64,000 bases of DNA from Larix kaempferi. Taxonomy: Eukaryota; Streptophyta; Pinopsida; Pinales; Pinaceae. This document shows, one piece after another, positions 24,961 to 37,373 of the stretch. The stretch covers positions 14,477,501-14,541,500 of the forward strand of contig BSBM01000440.1 in NCBI GenBank assembly GCA_027924585.1, in the 5' to 3' direction. How positions within the stretch are numbered: the first letter of the stretch is position 1; the number at the start of each line of letters is the position of its first letter. The notes beneath the pieces are model-generated. The model was given only the letters and a program-made list of their open reading frames with translations. It ran no database searches and was not told the origin of the DNA. Made by a program: the position numbers and the translations under genes.

Positions 24961-26439
24961 TCTCCTCACCCTTATAACTAAGTGTTTTCCTCAAGGTTGA
25001 GATAAGGAAATTGATGGAGAATATATTATGGTTCCCATGTAGAATATTTGGGTTGTATCCTTCAATCGGATAAAAACTTCCTAGATAGTGTACTATTGAA
25101 TACATCGCTCACATTTATCCAAAATTACCTTAGGATACAACCAAATGGAACCCTCCTTGTATAGTTTGGGAAGTATAGTTTGAAATTTGCAATTGGACCT
25201 GGCCACTTTCTTCATGCAGGACAGATGAATGATTGGGTGGAGCATAGAATGGTTGGGTAAAGGAAACCGTAAGTCATCAAGACTATATATTTGAGTATAA
25301 TATAGGGTTTGTAAAACTTAAGGTATAACTTATGGTGGATTTTCTTCTTGAATAATGTATTATTCTAGGATTGGAGATGCAATAACACATAATACTATTC
25401 TAATAATTGGCATTCAATTTGGTGTGATTGGCATGTTGCTTCATGTGGTTCTAGGCCTACACTAGATTATCTTTGAGGGTACAAAGAATGTCAACATAAG
25501 TTGTATGGGTTTTCTCCACCTCCTAAACCTTAGTGAGACCTAGTAAGTGTATGATCATGGATGGGTTTTTTTTCCATCGGATAGCATAAAGGATCACATT
25601 TATTAGCACCGTACTAGGTGGCATTGTACCTCCATTCATCCAAGGGTAACCCCTAGACCCCATTGGGATAACTTGTATGAGGTAAAACACCATAAATAAT
25701 ATTCCAAAAACTTGTTGATTTGTTGATTACTTCCATGTGGCCATCTATTGGGGGTGATATGTTATTATAATATTCAATTAGGTACCTTGAATTCAAAAAG
25801 AATCTTGGAAAAAATTGCTACTGAAGGTCTGGTTGTGATCAATTACGATTGATTTAAGCATTCCATGGAGTTTTAAAATATTTTCCATAAACACTTGTTA
25901 TTGTGTGGAGGTCTTGAATGGGATATGTGAGGCATAAAAATGATCATATTTAAAAAGGTGATCAATTAGTCCCATAATCATTTATTTGTTGCATGACTTT
26001 GGTAACCCTGCAATGAATCCATAGAAACATTTTCCCACATGGTCTCTAGAGTGGATAAACATTGTAATGTCCCTAGATGGTTTACTATTTTTTCCTTGTT
26101 CTATTGGAAAATTTCGTATTTATCCACAAAGGTGTGGATGTCCTTCTGCACGCCTTCTTAAAAGAATGAGTGATTAATTGGTGCATTTGTTTTGTGAAAT
26201 ATGGAATGGCTTACTATGGAAGGGGAGTGTAATTCATATAACACTTTGTATTTAAATGTTGAATCCTAGGCCAAAAAATATGCCATTTATAGAGGATCTC
26301 ATAATTTTACCAAGTGTAACCTAAATGTGCACGTGGGTTGACCTATAGTAGGTGGATCATGTTTACGATCTTGGAATCTACTGACCATTACTAATGCACT
26401 ACCTGCAACTAACTTTCTACTAAGAAAAATAAGGAAACT

Positions 26440-28480
26440 AAGGAACCTTTCTCATCATACTTCATAGATGGAGCATAAAACACCACAATCCCCTTTCCCT
26501 TCTTGCAGATAATCTCATAGTTGTAGCATAATATTTTAGTCGCCCACTTTTTCTACCTTGTGGAGGATATCCTCTGTTCTAAGTATTTTTTCAAGCAACA
26601 GTGGTCCTTATTAATCTAGAAATGATTCCCTATCAAGTAAGGATGACACATAAAACTACATGATAAATAGACAAAATTTCCTTCTCATAAGTATATATTT
26701 CCCAAGTTTCTGTCACACAATTTATTACTTGTGAAGGGAAATGGTTGTCCCTCTTGTATGAACATTATTCCAATCCTTTTGATGGAGGCAATACTTTCCA
26801 AGAAACAAATGTCATTGAAGTAGAGAAGGGTGAGTTACACATAGTACACATAACACATTTTAAAACTTGAATAGCTTGTTCAACCTCCTCATTATGAATG
26901 AAGTCATTCTTATTGAGAAATATGGTAAGGTAGCTCCAATGTTCCCATAGTTTTGTACAAAATTCTTGTAGTAACCTGTGAGTCCAAAAATTCATTGCAA
27001 AATTTTGAGGGTCTTGGGACGATGCCAATTCGTCATTAACTCATTTTTCTTAGGATCAACATGCACACCCTCCCCATTAACAATGTGTCCCAAATATTCC
27101 ACTTCTAAGATACTAAGAACACATCTATTTATGATTATGGAATTTTTTTAATATTTGATCTATATTGCCACTTGTTCTAGCTAAGTTTTGTTGTAGACCA
27201 AGATGTCAACAAATAAAACTAGGAGAAAATGGTGTAGGATGGGTCAAAATATTTTGTTCATGAGGATATGAAAAGTGGAAGGAACATTGTAAAGACAAAA
27301 GGTAATCACCAAAAACTCTTAATGATATTCATGAGTATAGAAATTACCTACATCATGTAAATTTGGTGATAACTAGAGTGAAGTTTATGTTTATTGAAGA
27401 ATTAAGCACCATGTAGCTCATCTATCACCAGTGCCAAGAATGGAAAATCATTTTTTGATAGTAAAAATTGTTAAGAGCTTGAAAGTTCAAACATGTGCCA
27501 AGTTCCTTGTATGTTAAGAACCATGACAATTGTAGAAGAGTATAGATAGTACTAAGATAAATGACACATGCTACTAACAACTCTGGATGATATTTTTTAT
27601 TTCATTTTTTTGGGAAAAAGGATGATGATATGAGTGCACAATAGGTGTTAGGACACTTGAGAGTAGTGGTATACTATGATCATTCTCACCACATGAGAGT
27701 GGTAGTCCTTGGGAGGTTCAAAGATCTCTTGGTGTTTGTTCAAAACTAATTGCAAGTCTGGATGATTTGGTTGTGAAGCATATTCAAAGGCTTGAATAAT
27801 ATGTATTTTTGGAATAATATTGGAATGACCCTTTTTTAGGAGCTTTTATGTATGGTGGGATCTAACTATTTCTAGAGAACTTGCTTTGAGAATAATATCA
27901 TAGCCATCCATTTCAATGGTGAACATGTGAGTTTTTAGGGAATATCCACCCATTTGAAATTTCAAACTTTCACATCCATCACCACATTTAATTGATCCCC
28001 CACCATCAATCATAATATCAAAGTTTTTGACATCATTGGTATATAATTAGTGTAATGTGGCAATGAATGAAATTATGGGTGCTTCCACTATTGATTAAGA
28101 CAATGAATTATGATTCTTAATATAGCTAACCATATCTAAAATACAAGGTGAGGAAATATAAGTCATGGCTTGAAGATCTATTTGGGGTTCTTCACTAGAT
28201 TGGTAAGGGAGAGGAACTTCCTTCATGGGGGGGTTGATGTCCTCATGTTTCTATCCATGATCATCATCGTCATAAATGTCCTCAAATATGGCCATCAATA
28301 TTTTTTATTCCTTAAATTTATGTGTCATATAACATTTTTCATCACAATTATAGTAGAGACCCTTAAGTTGGTGTTGTGCCTTTTCGACTTGTATAAACTT
28401 GTGGACCTTGAGGAGTGGAGCAAGCTCCTAGGGAACCACTACATTTGGGAATGGGAATGGATCAAGATTAGGTAATTTGA
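26440..28480 (-). pseudogene. Broken gag-pol of element D (zinc knuckle, protease, RT, RNase H)
   Basis: Reading the minus strand: around 28400-28290 there is a degenerate zinc knuckle with KGLYYNC...CDEK and H-K-F-K-E spacing, then an acidic tail with DDDD. Around 28080 lies a protease-like LINSGSTHNFI (active-site DSG altered). From about 27700 to 27300 there are RT fragments. At 27028-26765 an open stretch holds the typical RT-RNase H connection (FCTKLWEHWSYLTIFL followed by NEEVEQA-Q-LK, gypsy pattern of a kinase-free tether). Around 26600-26450 are RNase H remnants. In gypsy elements these proteins copy RNA to DNA. The many stops and shifts rule out function. Confidence 0.65.
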
Positions 28481-30054
28481 ACTAGGCATATGCTAAAATT
28501 ATACACAACAAACAAGCCAAGTGGCCTCCAACTAGGTAGCAAGGTGGTTCATCTCCACACGGGCTCTAATTTCCTCCTTAATACCTTGATCAAGCAATTC
28601 TTAAAAATATCATTAGTTAAATTTTTTGTTATGGAATCCAATTCTCAAAAGAATCAATATATTCTTGCAATGCACCTATTTAATGCAATTTGGTAAGCTG
28701 GCCCACAAAATTAGTATCCCATATAAAACAAAAAACAAGGCTTTCACAAACTACTTCCATGTAATGAACAATGGAGAAGATTTATTGTTCCATTGCCACC
28801 ACTACCAATATTCCTTATCCATATATAGGACATTAATTTTGTGTTTCAATAATTCATCCACTATGGAATGGAGGGAAACAAAATGCTCCATGTATTCAAC
28901 CCAACTGGTTGTATATGATCCATCAAACTTATTTAGATCAACTTTGGGGAAGCGATGCATCATATTGTGGGGATGGTAAGAAAAAAAATTATCATTATTG
29001 TAACATTTATCCTCTTCAATTTTCTTACCCTTGTGATATCATTAACCTAATAAATTTTCACCCTCGTCATCCTTACCATCCAACATCTCGATCTTATGAA
29101 AAGAAAGGTCAACTTGCACATTGAGGGAAGACATATTAGTCTCTAATGCAATGAATAACTAAATGAGATTCTTTATTGAATAGGTGAGATACTAAACAAT
29201 TTGGTTTATTTCATCCATGGCTAATATGTTGTCATTCTATGTCTTTGGAGTCCTGGATCCAATAGAGAGGTTATCCAATAGGTATCCCAACATAATCAAT
29301 GTCTCAAGGGGAATCTATGGATATGGGTCATAAGCAACTATATTTGTAGGTCCACGCAAAAGGTACCAAAGAGTTATACCTTGTGATCAATGTGATGCAA
29401 GGAGTATTTTGGGATAAGTCTCTTGTAATGGTATTGGAGAGCCCCAAACATTTTTTTAAATCTAGTGGGAATATTACTCGTCTTACTATTACTACACTGA
29501 TGGAAATTCGAAATTTCAGATATTACAAATTATGTAGGAATTTCAATATTTGTATTGCATAATATATGGCCTTGTAGGGTCCTAGGGAAAAAGGATTTTC
29601 TAGTGATATAACTCTATAATATTCTTGAGGGTTTCCAACATAGCACTCATCTAAATCTTTCACACTACTAATTAATGAATATAGATTGTACCATTACATG
29701 TACTACCTATTCCCTAGTATGCAAGAGTGTATCTCCCTAAGAGTTTTTCTTAGTGTACTCTACGTAAGTATTGTTTTAGGTGTTCTTACGAGGATCTTGA
29801 TATACCTGAGGATATGTGGAATAAAATCCATATATAACTAATGTTTTACGCAATACTACTCAAAGGAGTACCAACATAAGTTATAAAAGTTTGCAATAAG
29901 ATGATGTCACTTGTGTTTTATGTGTGTATTCTTCCCTAATGTAGGTATACCCATTGAGTGACATATATCTAATATTACAAAACACATCTCTAGACTAATT
30001 TGTTTCTCTAAAATTTGAGCACATGAAAATAAAAGAAAATTCTTTGATACCACT

Positions 30055-30504
30055 TGTGTTATTTCTGGATAGCTTAAATAGACTATTCAGAGAAAGATAG
30101 ACAAAAATACCACCATGGAAAGCAATCAAGCATAAATAGAATTTGGAAATAGAAACAATAATCAAACCTTTATTGGCATTTAGTACTGAGAGAAATGTTC
30201 ACTAGCCTCTTCAAGGGGCCAACCTCCATTGAGAAGATATCCTAAAAAGAAGTAACTCGAGAATCGATTACATAGCTTTTACGACTATATGTAGTTTCTA
30301 TTTTGACCAACATCCTAACCACTTATTGGACCTCCATTAATGAAGCCTCAACCACTAACAAGTGGACCTTCTCTAATGATGCCACTTACATTTATGGATC
30401 TCACACTCAACTACCTCATGGGCCTTTAGTTAATGGAGATGGCCGTAATACATTAAGTAACAACCTATTCACCTAACTAGGGAAGTTAGATTGGGGCAGT
30501 AACA
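30055..30504 (-). mobile_element. 5' LTR of element D
   Basis: Minus-strand start TGTTACTGCCCCAATC, end AATAACACA, followed by the primer site AGTGGTATCAAAG. The same LTR is found truncated at 5710 and 16283 at the same site of the duplicated unit. Confidence 0.7.
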
Positions 30505-30509
30505 ATATA

Positions 30510-32353
30510 CATTTATGTTTTGTTTCAATGATTATGTTGTTTGGATAATACATGCTTTGTCATGACAAGTGTTAGATTTAATATACTTTACTATTATATT
30601 TTTTGAAAAATATTAGATATGATATGTTCAATAATTTTATTTAGAACATGTTTATGGTTTATTGACATTGATTACAAAATAGTCAGAATTTATGCTTTAA
30701 CCTATGATTTTAGATTGGATGTTTTAGGGTGTGAGTAAGGACCATTGAAAATTTAGGATCCAACATTTGGGTGAATTCCATAAGAATTTTTCCATGGTTG
30801 TTCGCAACTAGGAGAGATCATACCACTAAGGATAAGTAATAAATCATCCTAATTTTTTTTTATCTTTAAGAAAGCCTTAGGGGAAAGCCCATTTCAAAGT
30901 CTTGAGTGGGAGGATTTGTATGGTGTCAGGAATCAATAATTGTTGTGGAGTGGACATCTATGTTTAAGAGGATATATATATATCCTAAGTAGAAAATGAA
31001 AAATCCACCACAAAATGAGCTAAATAGGAAAATTTGTTTTGTAGACCTTCGCATGTGGATAAAATATCATCAAAATGCCACTAAAGAAGAATAGTTTTTT
31101 TTTAAAAAAAATAAAAATAAAATCTATAACTTGATATTTTGAATCAAAGTTATAATTGAAAGATACATAGAGTACTTCCTTCAATAGAGACCTGGCAAAG
31201 AATCAAGTACCAACTCCATTGTAGAAAAGGAGGGAAAAGTACTAGACAAGAACTTTACAAAAATGAAATAGTTGTCAATTAAATCTTGGACTTCATATAA
31301 TCCTACCAGGATACTAAGAACAAAAGACTTCATAGTCTTGAAATCCGACAATAGTTAGAACTAAGAGTTTTTCTGAGAAACATTCATGGAGATCCTAGAC
31401 AACAAGAAAGAGTAATAGATAATGTAGTAAATCCAAAAAATGAAGATGAAAATCAAAGCAAGAAAACAAGGGAAGCCTTAATGTAGTCAAAATCATTGAA
31501 AGATTTCATATTGAAGTACTCCAATAAATCGTTGAATGAATCATATAAACATAAAAAAAGGGCACAAGAAAAATGAAAAGAGACACAATAAGATAAAATA
31601 CAATGATAGCTCCAATGAGGATAAAAGACAAACAAAAGGCAAATATAAACTTCATATGAATAATTTGGAAATATCAATAAATGATCAAACAATCGATTAA
31701 GATGGATCCCCATTACTCTAGAAGCAATATTGAAATGCAAAAAATTGAACTCTATAAAGTGGGCATTAGGTGACTAGACCATGGAGTATAGGAGTCTTGA
31801 ATTGGAATCAATGGATCTACTAGTGACACTCCTCTTTAATTTTTCTTGAGCATAGGAATAATATTTTAAAACAAATCCCATAATTGTGTCTTGTCTTTTC
31901 TCTTAAGGTCCAAAAGACCATCATGATCATAATAATGTTCATTATTGGATTCTTTTAGTTTTTTTAAGTCGAGTTGAGGAGGTTTAGCTTGGGATTTTGT
32001 TATTAGTTTCAAATCTTAGATTACTTAAATGAACAAATAACTATAATTGAAAGAGAGAAATATCTTTGAGTGAAGTAGGAAGATGTGTTTTTTTACTGTA
32101 AAGGTGTATGGATAAAGCATGTAATAGCAACAAATTAACATATCATGTAGTGACTTATTGACCACATCGCTAGATTTTCCATGGCACCATTACAATATAA
32201 CATATTGAAGCATACTACTTTACATAGATCAATCACAACTTCACCCTTATGATAATTCAATTATATCCAATTTTTTTGTCACAAGTAATTGTAGCAAATG
32301 CAACTATAAATTGGGCATAAATGTGGAGTGAGAATATAGTTTTGTATATAGAG
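30510..32353 (-). repeat. Duplicated unit, copy 3 (inverted)
   Basis: Inverted relative to copies 1 and 2. It includes the region upstream of the kinase (32160-32353, including the ATTCAATTATA motif) and the part shared by all three copies up to the D insertion. No gene besides the kinase start is present. Confidence 0.75.
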
Positions 32354-32427
32354 ATGGATAAGAGGGGAATATTACTGGTAGTAACAATGAAGGGCCATCT
32401 AGGGAGTGGAAAATCGACCATAGCTCG
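32354..32427 (+). pseudogene. P-loop kinase, first 24 codons, cut by element A
   Basis: ATG followed by 24 codons nearly identical to the intact kinase at 10549-11148, including the Walker A region (GHLGSGKST here; the Pro of the intact copy is Leu). After GCTCG the sequence switches to the LTR of element A (TGTTATCACTC). GCTCG should be the 5-bp target duplication; the rest of the gene would lie beyond the far LTR, outside the window. The insertion is in the coding part of the phosphate-binding loop, so this copy is dead. Confidence 0.85.
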
Positions 32428-34311
32428 TGTTATCACTCAATATTCTCCTGGGTTGCAATAGAAGGGATCATGAGGTAATTTTTTCAAACTAATCTTTGGT
32501 GGATGGAAACTAGCCTTTCCAACCACAGAGAGGGCTCTCTCTTTCACAATTCTCTCAGCACTTAGAATATTATTTGCACAAGCTTGTTATAGGTAAAGTG
32601 GTGGCTAGACCTTCAAATAATGACTTATAGGGTTTTTTCAGCTAGTTGGGGTTAAGGACGAGAGAACCATTGGGCACAAAGTCAAACTTCAATGGATTTA
32701 TAGTCACAAAAGACTGATTTAGACCACAATTTAAGAGGCAGAGGAAAGGTATATGAGGTTTCTTCAAGTCAAATATATTAAAAGATAAAGGCAGAAAGGG
32801 AAACACATTCCATCACAGATCTAGAGCATTTTCAAATGAATTCTAACCTGCAACTTCAAGAAGAAAGGGTGGAATACCTAGTCATATGCATTTGAAGCAT
32901 AAAATATGAATTTCAGACCATGTAGTCTTGATCTAGATACTGCAGAAGCAAACAATCAATGGAAATACAAATGAAGAACACATGCAAAGGAAATAACAGA
33001 CATCCAAACACTCATCACAAGAATCTCTGCTCCAGAATCAGGTTTTCTCATGAATTGAAAGGTCGAGTTCAACACATACACAGATCTTTTAATCTCTTAC
33101 AATCCAGAAACATCCAACCCTTTGGTTTAATTCAAAATATGCCTTTATAGGCTTACAAAATACCAAACAACTTGTAACTAACTGACAACCGTCTAGAACT
33201 TGAAAGGATGAGGGCATTCAGGCCGAACTGCTCGAACCAATTGCCTCTGAGTCTGTTAGATGCGCAGGTGGGAAGCTCTGTGCGATGTCGGCATGCATTT
33301 GGGCCTTGGAAACCACCTGTTTGTCCTTTGGATTGGGTCATTTTAGGTTGATTTAGACAGGTAACCAAGATGTGCTTCTCTTTGGCTGCCAAATCGGCCT
33401 CCAATCGGGCCATTTCCCTGTGAAATTCTTTATTTTTGGTTGTAAGTTTCCCGGTAAAACCTCTCCGATTCGCAATCATCCTCTCGCAATCCGCAATTTG
33501 CATTCCGCAATGCAGGTTTTGGGAAGCAGAAAGCCAATTTTATGCCTCTAGAAAATATCACTTCCGCAATCCGCATTTCACAATGCGGGTTACGGAAATC
33601 GGAAATCCATTGCACAACTTCGTGAAAATCACCTCCGCAATCCGCAATGCGGGTAACGGATATCGGAAACCTGAATTTGCGCCCACAAAAAATTATGCCT
33701 CTGAAATTTGCATTCCGCAATGTGGGTTGCAGAAATAAAAAACTTAAATTTGCACCCCCGGAAAATTATGCCTCCGCATTCCGCATTCCACAATGCAGGT
33801 TGTGGAAATCTAAAACCCAACTTTATGCTCTTGAAAAATACCGTTTCGACTTCCGCAATGCTGGTGCGAAAATTCAGAAATTCGGACCTGTAGGAAAGTA
33901 GAAAAGCGGAAAAACTATTGACCAGGCGTGTTGTGGATCGTCTCCCAGCCGTTGATCTAGCCCTTCTCTTCAATCTTAACCATCCATTTTCTCTTTGAAA
34001 GCGGAAAATAAGTCGATCAAATGGGTCTTCCATAGCTGTTTTGGGCCATCGGATTTGGACTTCTATGACCGCTTTGGCTATTAATCAATCCTGTCCGTTC
34101 AACCTCTGTGGATTGCAAAAGCATTCCACTGCCTTGTTTTCCCATTATTCTCACTGGGGCTCGATCATCTGACTTGGATTTTCTTGACACTTAGCCATTT
34201 TTTGGTTTTTTGACTTTTCTGTGGCGTAAGAGGTCAATGGGCATGCTCGGGGTTCCAGCAGGGGGATGCCCTTTCCTTCCTTGGCAGGAGAATTGATGGG
34301 GGTGTTAACAG
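32428..34311 (-). mobile_element. 3' LTR of element A (right edge tentative)
   Basis: The left edge is firm: TGTTATCACTC at the junction with the kinase, identical in type to 63591. The first 410 bp match the right LTR at 63591-64000. The right edge is proposed at 34311, where the minus strand starts TGTTAACACCCCC, matching the TGTTAACA start of the B and C LTRs; a polypurine AAGGAAGGAAAGGG lies slightly inside this limit, so the true start may be near 34265 instead. Confidence 0.5.
33478..33900. repeat. Tandem array of about 70-bp units, CCGCAATCCGCAATGCGG type
   Basis: About six degenerate units, each starting with a CCGCAAT-CCGCAATGCGGGTT block, followed by GGAAATC-GAAA-CC and a GCCT-GAAAATA stretch. 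The core CCGCAATGCGG is itself an inverted repeat (CCGCA/TGCGG). It lies in the 3' LTR region of element A. Confidence 0.8.
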
Positions 34312-34470
34312 CGGCTCCTAACGAGTATGCTATCCTCCCTGCGAGGTAGCAAGAACAGTAGACCGACAACCTCTTTTTCCTTTATTCAAACAAAACTAAA
34401 ACATGGCTAATTGAAACTCAACAAAAAATGGATTTGTACAGTGCGGGTGGGTTGACCAGCTCATTTTTCA

Positions 34471-35690
34471 CTAGAGATAGTGCTTCAAGAACATCCCATT
34501 GATGGGTTTGTTTCCCCTTGGTTCACCATACTTATCATGTAAGAAGAAAACATTGTTTCCATGGTGAGCGATGACTGTATAGGGCCCCTGCCAGAGGTTA
34601 TCAAACTTTTGGGCTTGGTATTCTCTCTTCTATCATCCCATTTCAACACTAGATCTCCCACTCAAAAATCATCAGCCTTGTTCTTTCTGTCAAAAGTCTT
34701 CTTAACCCTATCTTGAGCCAGCATAGCTTCAACATGTACTCTGTCCCTTACTTCTTGTATCTCAACCAGTTGATTGGTCCTCCTTAGCTCAGGGTTTGGA
34801 TCATATTCTTGCTCCTATAGCAGCCTCAGTGCAGGCCCTTTGAGGGAATCAGGAAATATCACTTCTGTCCCATATACCAATTTAAAAGGTGAAGTTCCAA
34901 TGGACCTCTTGGAAGTGATCCTATCATCCCACAGAGCTAAGGTCATCTTGGTATGCCAAGCCCTTTTTTTTTCTTGCAACAAATTCTTGATGATCCTAAC
35001 CAGACTTTTATTGGAGGACTCAGCTAGTCCATTTACCTGGGGGTAGTAAGCAGTAGAATAGCCCAATTTTATGTGGAATTTGTCACAGAACTTGACCATT
35101 TTCTTGGATTTGAAGGCTTGAGCATTGTTAGTGATTATTTTAACAGGGAAACCAAACCTGGACATGATATTCTCTAATAGAAATTTGATGATGACTATGT
35201 CTGTGGCTTTCCTGGTTGGTATTGCCTCAATCCATTTAGTGAAATAATCAGTGGTAGCCAATATCCACTTGTGTTGTCTAGGGGAGTTGGGGAAAATTTC
35301 ACCAATGAAGTCAATCCCCCACTGCTAGAAAGTGGATTCTATAGAGATTGGTTTCAAAGGAAAATATAAGAGCTTTCTCTTCCCTTCAAAGATTTGGCAT
35401 TCATGGCAAGTAGCTATTTCCTTATATGCATCTTTGAACATGGTGGGCCAATAAAATCTTGCCCTGAGAATTTTGTTGACAGTGGCTTTCAAGTAATGAT
35501 GCCCCCCACAAACACCTTTGTGAAATTCTTCCAAGGTAATTTTGGCTTCATCTTCCACTATACAGTTCAATAGAACCCCTCCAGGGTCTTTCCAATAAAG
35601 GCAACCATTCAATATGCAAACCTTTGCATCCTTCATCTTGGTTGACCTGGATTTTCTTTTACCCATCTCAGGGGGTTCTTGTAAGTTCTG
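34471..35690 (-). pseudogene. Integrase of element A (broken)
   Basis: Integrase inserts the cDNA copy into the genome. The N-terminal zinc-binding part has H, GGHH and CHEC (about 35520-35400). The core has TTDYFTKWIEA with the first catalytic Asp, then TNNAQAF where the second catalytic Asp is replaced by Asn, and NGLAESSNKSL with the Glu. In-frame stops occur at 35322-35324 and 34812-34814 and further ones in the C-terminal part. The C-terminus can be followed to NGMFLKHYL and a stop at 34471, the usual end of Tat pol. Loss of a DDE residue plus stops mean it is inactive. Confidence 0.8.
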
Positions 35691-35779
35691 CAAAACATAT
35701 ATAATATCAGAGTACCAAGGACAAGACAAGAATTTGTTTGATACCTGTGACAGTGGGTCTTGGGCAGTTTCTTCCAACT

Positions 35780-36190
35780 TGTGTGAAAGCAAGTTCACAC
35801 TTAGTGAATCCCAATTTGATTCAACCATGAACTTAGCTAGTCCTTTTCCTTTGATAAGCTTTGTAGGTTTGATCTCCAAGTCATATTCTAAGAGCACAGC
35901 TATCCACTTATCCCTTCTACCTTTTGGATCTGGTTGTTTCAATATATCCTTTACAACAGCATTGGGAACATAAGCAACCACATGGGAATGTATAACATAA
36001 ACTCTGAAATATTTCAAAGTTTTAATCATGGCATATGCTTGCTTATCCATGATGTTGTATTTGAGTTCAACATCTCTAAGAGCTCTTCTAAAGAAGGTTA
36101 TGGGATGCTCATCCCCTTCACGATTTTTCTATAAAAGCACTCTAGCTATGGAATGCTTAGAGGCAAACAAAAACATAAAAAACTCTTTGT
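35780..36190 (-). pseudogene. Gypsy RNase H of element A (degenerate)
   Basis: Follows RT directly. The position where gypsy RNases H have the first catalytic Asp reads FLFASKHSIARVLL, with Phe-Ala-Ser in place of Asp-Ala-Ser. Further landmarks are ITFFRRAL, ELKYNIMDKQAYAMI and the DKWIAVLLEYDLEIKP end. An in-frame stop lies at about 36130. A decayed gypsy RNase H is expected in elements that carry a second, plant-type RNase H, as this one does; it would then act only as a tether. Confidence 0.75.
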
Positions 36191-37370
36191 CAAAATTGGG
36201 ACTGATTAGTACAGGTGCTTCAACAATTGTCCTTTTTATGTCCCCAAATGATTCTTTGGATTCAAGAGTCCACCTGATCCGAGTGTCCTTCTTAAGCATG
36301 TTTGTGATTGACCTCATGATCTCTTCAAAATTGGGGATGAACCTTCTTAAGAAATTCATTTTTCCTAGAAAGGATTGAACCTCCTTTTTACTCTCGGGGA
36401 GTTCAATTTTCGATATTTTGTCAAATCTTCCTGGGTCAATTTTGATCCCATCTTTAGATATTATGTGACCTAGCAGCTTGCCTTCTTGCATGGCAAAGTT
36501 TGACATTGTAGGGTTCAAGGAGATTCCAAATTTTTTGCACTTGGTAAACACTCTATGCAAATGTTTCAAATGCTCTGCATTAGACTTAAAATACACAATG
36601 ATGTCATCCATGTATATGACTACAAATTTGTCTCTCTCTTTTGCAAAAGCTATGTCCATGGCTCTCTAGAAGGTAGTTCCTACATTCAACTGACCAAAGG
36701 GCATTTTTGCATACATGAAGGTACCCCAAGGTGAGGTAAAGGCCGTCTTGTCTTGGTCTTCTGGCTGTACCTTAATCTGATTGTACCCTGAAAATCCATC
36801 AAGCATGGACATTCTTGTTGCCTCTACAACCTTCTGTAAAATATGGTCCATTTTGGGCAAGGGGTAGTTGTCCTTTAGGGACACTTTGTTCAGATTTCTA
36901 AATTCAATACATAGTTTGATTTCACCATTCTTCATTCTCACTGGGACTATGTTAGCTACCCACTTGGAAAACCTTAAGGTGACTATGATTTTGGCTTCAT
37001 ACAACCTCATCACCTCTTTTTCTATCAGTGGGAGTAGCATGGGATTCATCCTTCTCAATTTCCGCCTGAATGGCTTCTCCCCTACTTTGAATGGTATGGT
37101 ATGCTGGATGATGGTAGTGTCATATTATTTCAAGTATTCATAGCACCATGCAAACACATCAAGAAACTTTCTCATTAAATCCACATAGTCATCTTTAGTG
37201 CTTGGGGTTAAAGACTTTGATAGTGTGACAATTTTGGGCTCTTCATCATTCCCAATGTTACAGTCTTCCACCTCACTATGGTTTGGAGAAACCTTGTGGT
37301 TTTTGGCCACATCATTTTCATCAAAAGGTTTTTCCAATGGAACCAATCCTTTGGGTATATAATTGCTCTT
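36190..37370 (-). pseudogene. Reverse transcriptase of element A (broken)
   Basis: Begins in the conserved upstream stretch SNYIPKGLVPLEKPF (about 37365) with DVFAW, then RMNPMLLPLIEKEVMRL, YPLPKMD, MLDGFSGYNQI, TAFTSPWGTF and the intact catalytic IYMDD box (36614-36603), followed by LGHIISKDGI and NFLRRFIPNF. An in-frame stop at 36663-36665 splits the domain just after the PFGQLNVGTTF motif. A 66-bp gap between open frames near 37060-37125 holds another lesion. Apart from these the fold is well preserved. Confidence 0.85.
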
Positions 37371-37373
37371 CAA

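Larger units (their letters stand above)
24525..30504 (-). mobile_element. Element D, complete but decayed Ty3/gypsy chromovirus-like retrotransposon
   Basis: About 6.0 kb on the minus strand with two LTRs (24525-24960 and 30055-30504), ATATA target duplications and a primer site reading TGGTATCAAAG next to the right LTR. Internal remnants follow the gypsy order: a degenerate gag zinc knuckle, a protease-like LINSGSTHNFI, RT and RNase H pieces. All frames are broken many times. It is the oldest-looking element here. Its left-hand flank (below 24520) should be the continuation of the duplicated unit. Confidence 0.75.

Noticed and set aside
28170-28979. Overlapping plus-strand frames of 101-117 codons.
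   Set aside because: The minus strand here holds the decayed zinc knuckle and leader of element D; the plus frames have no motif.
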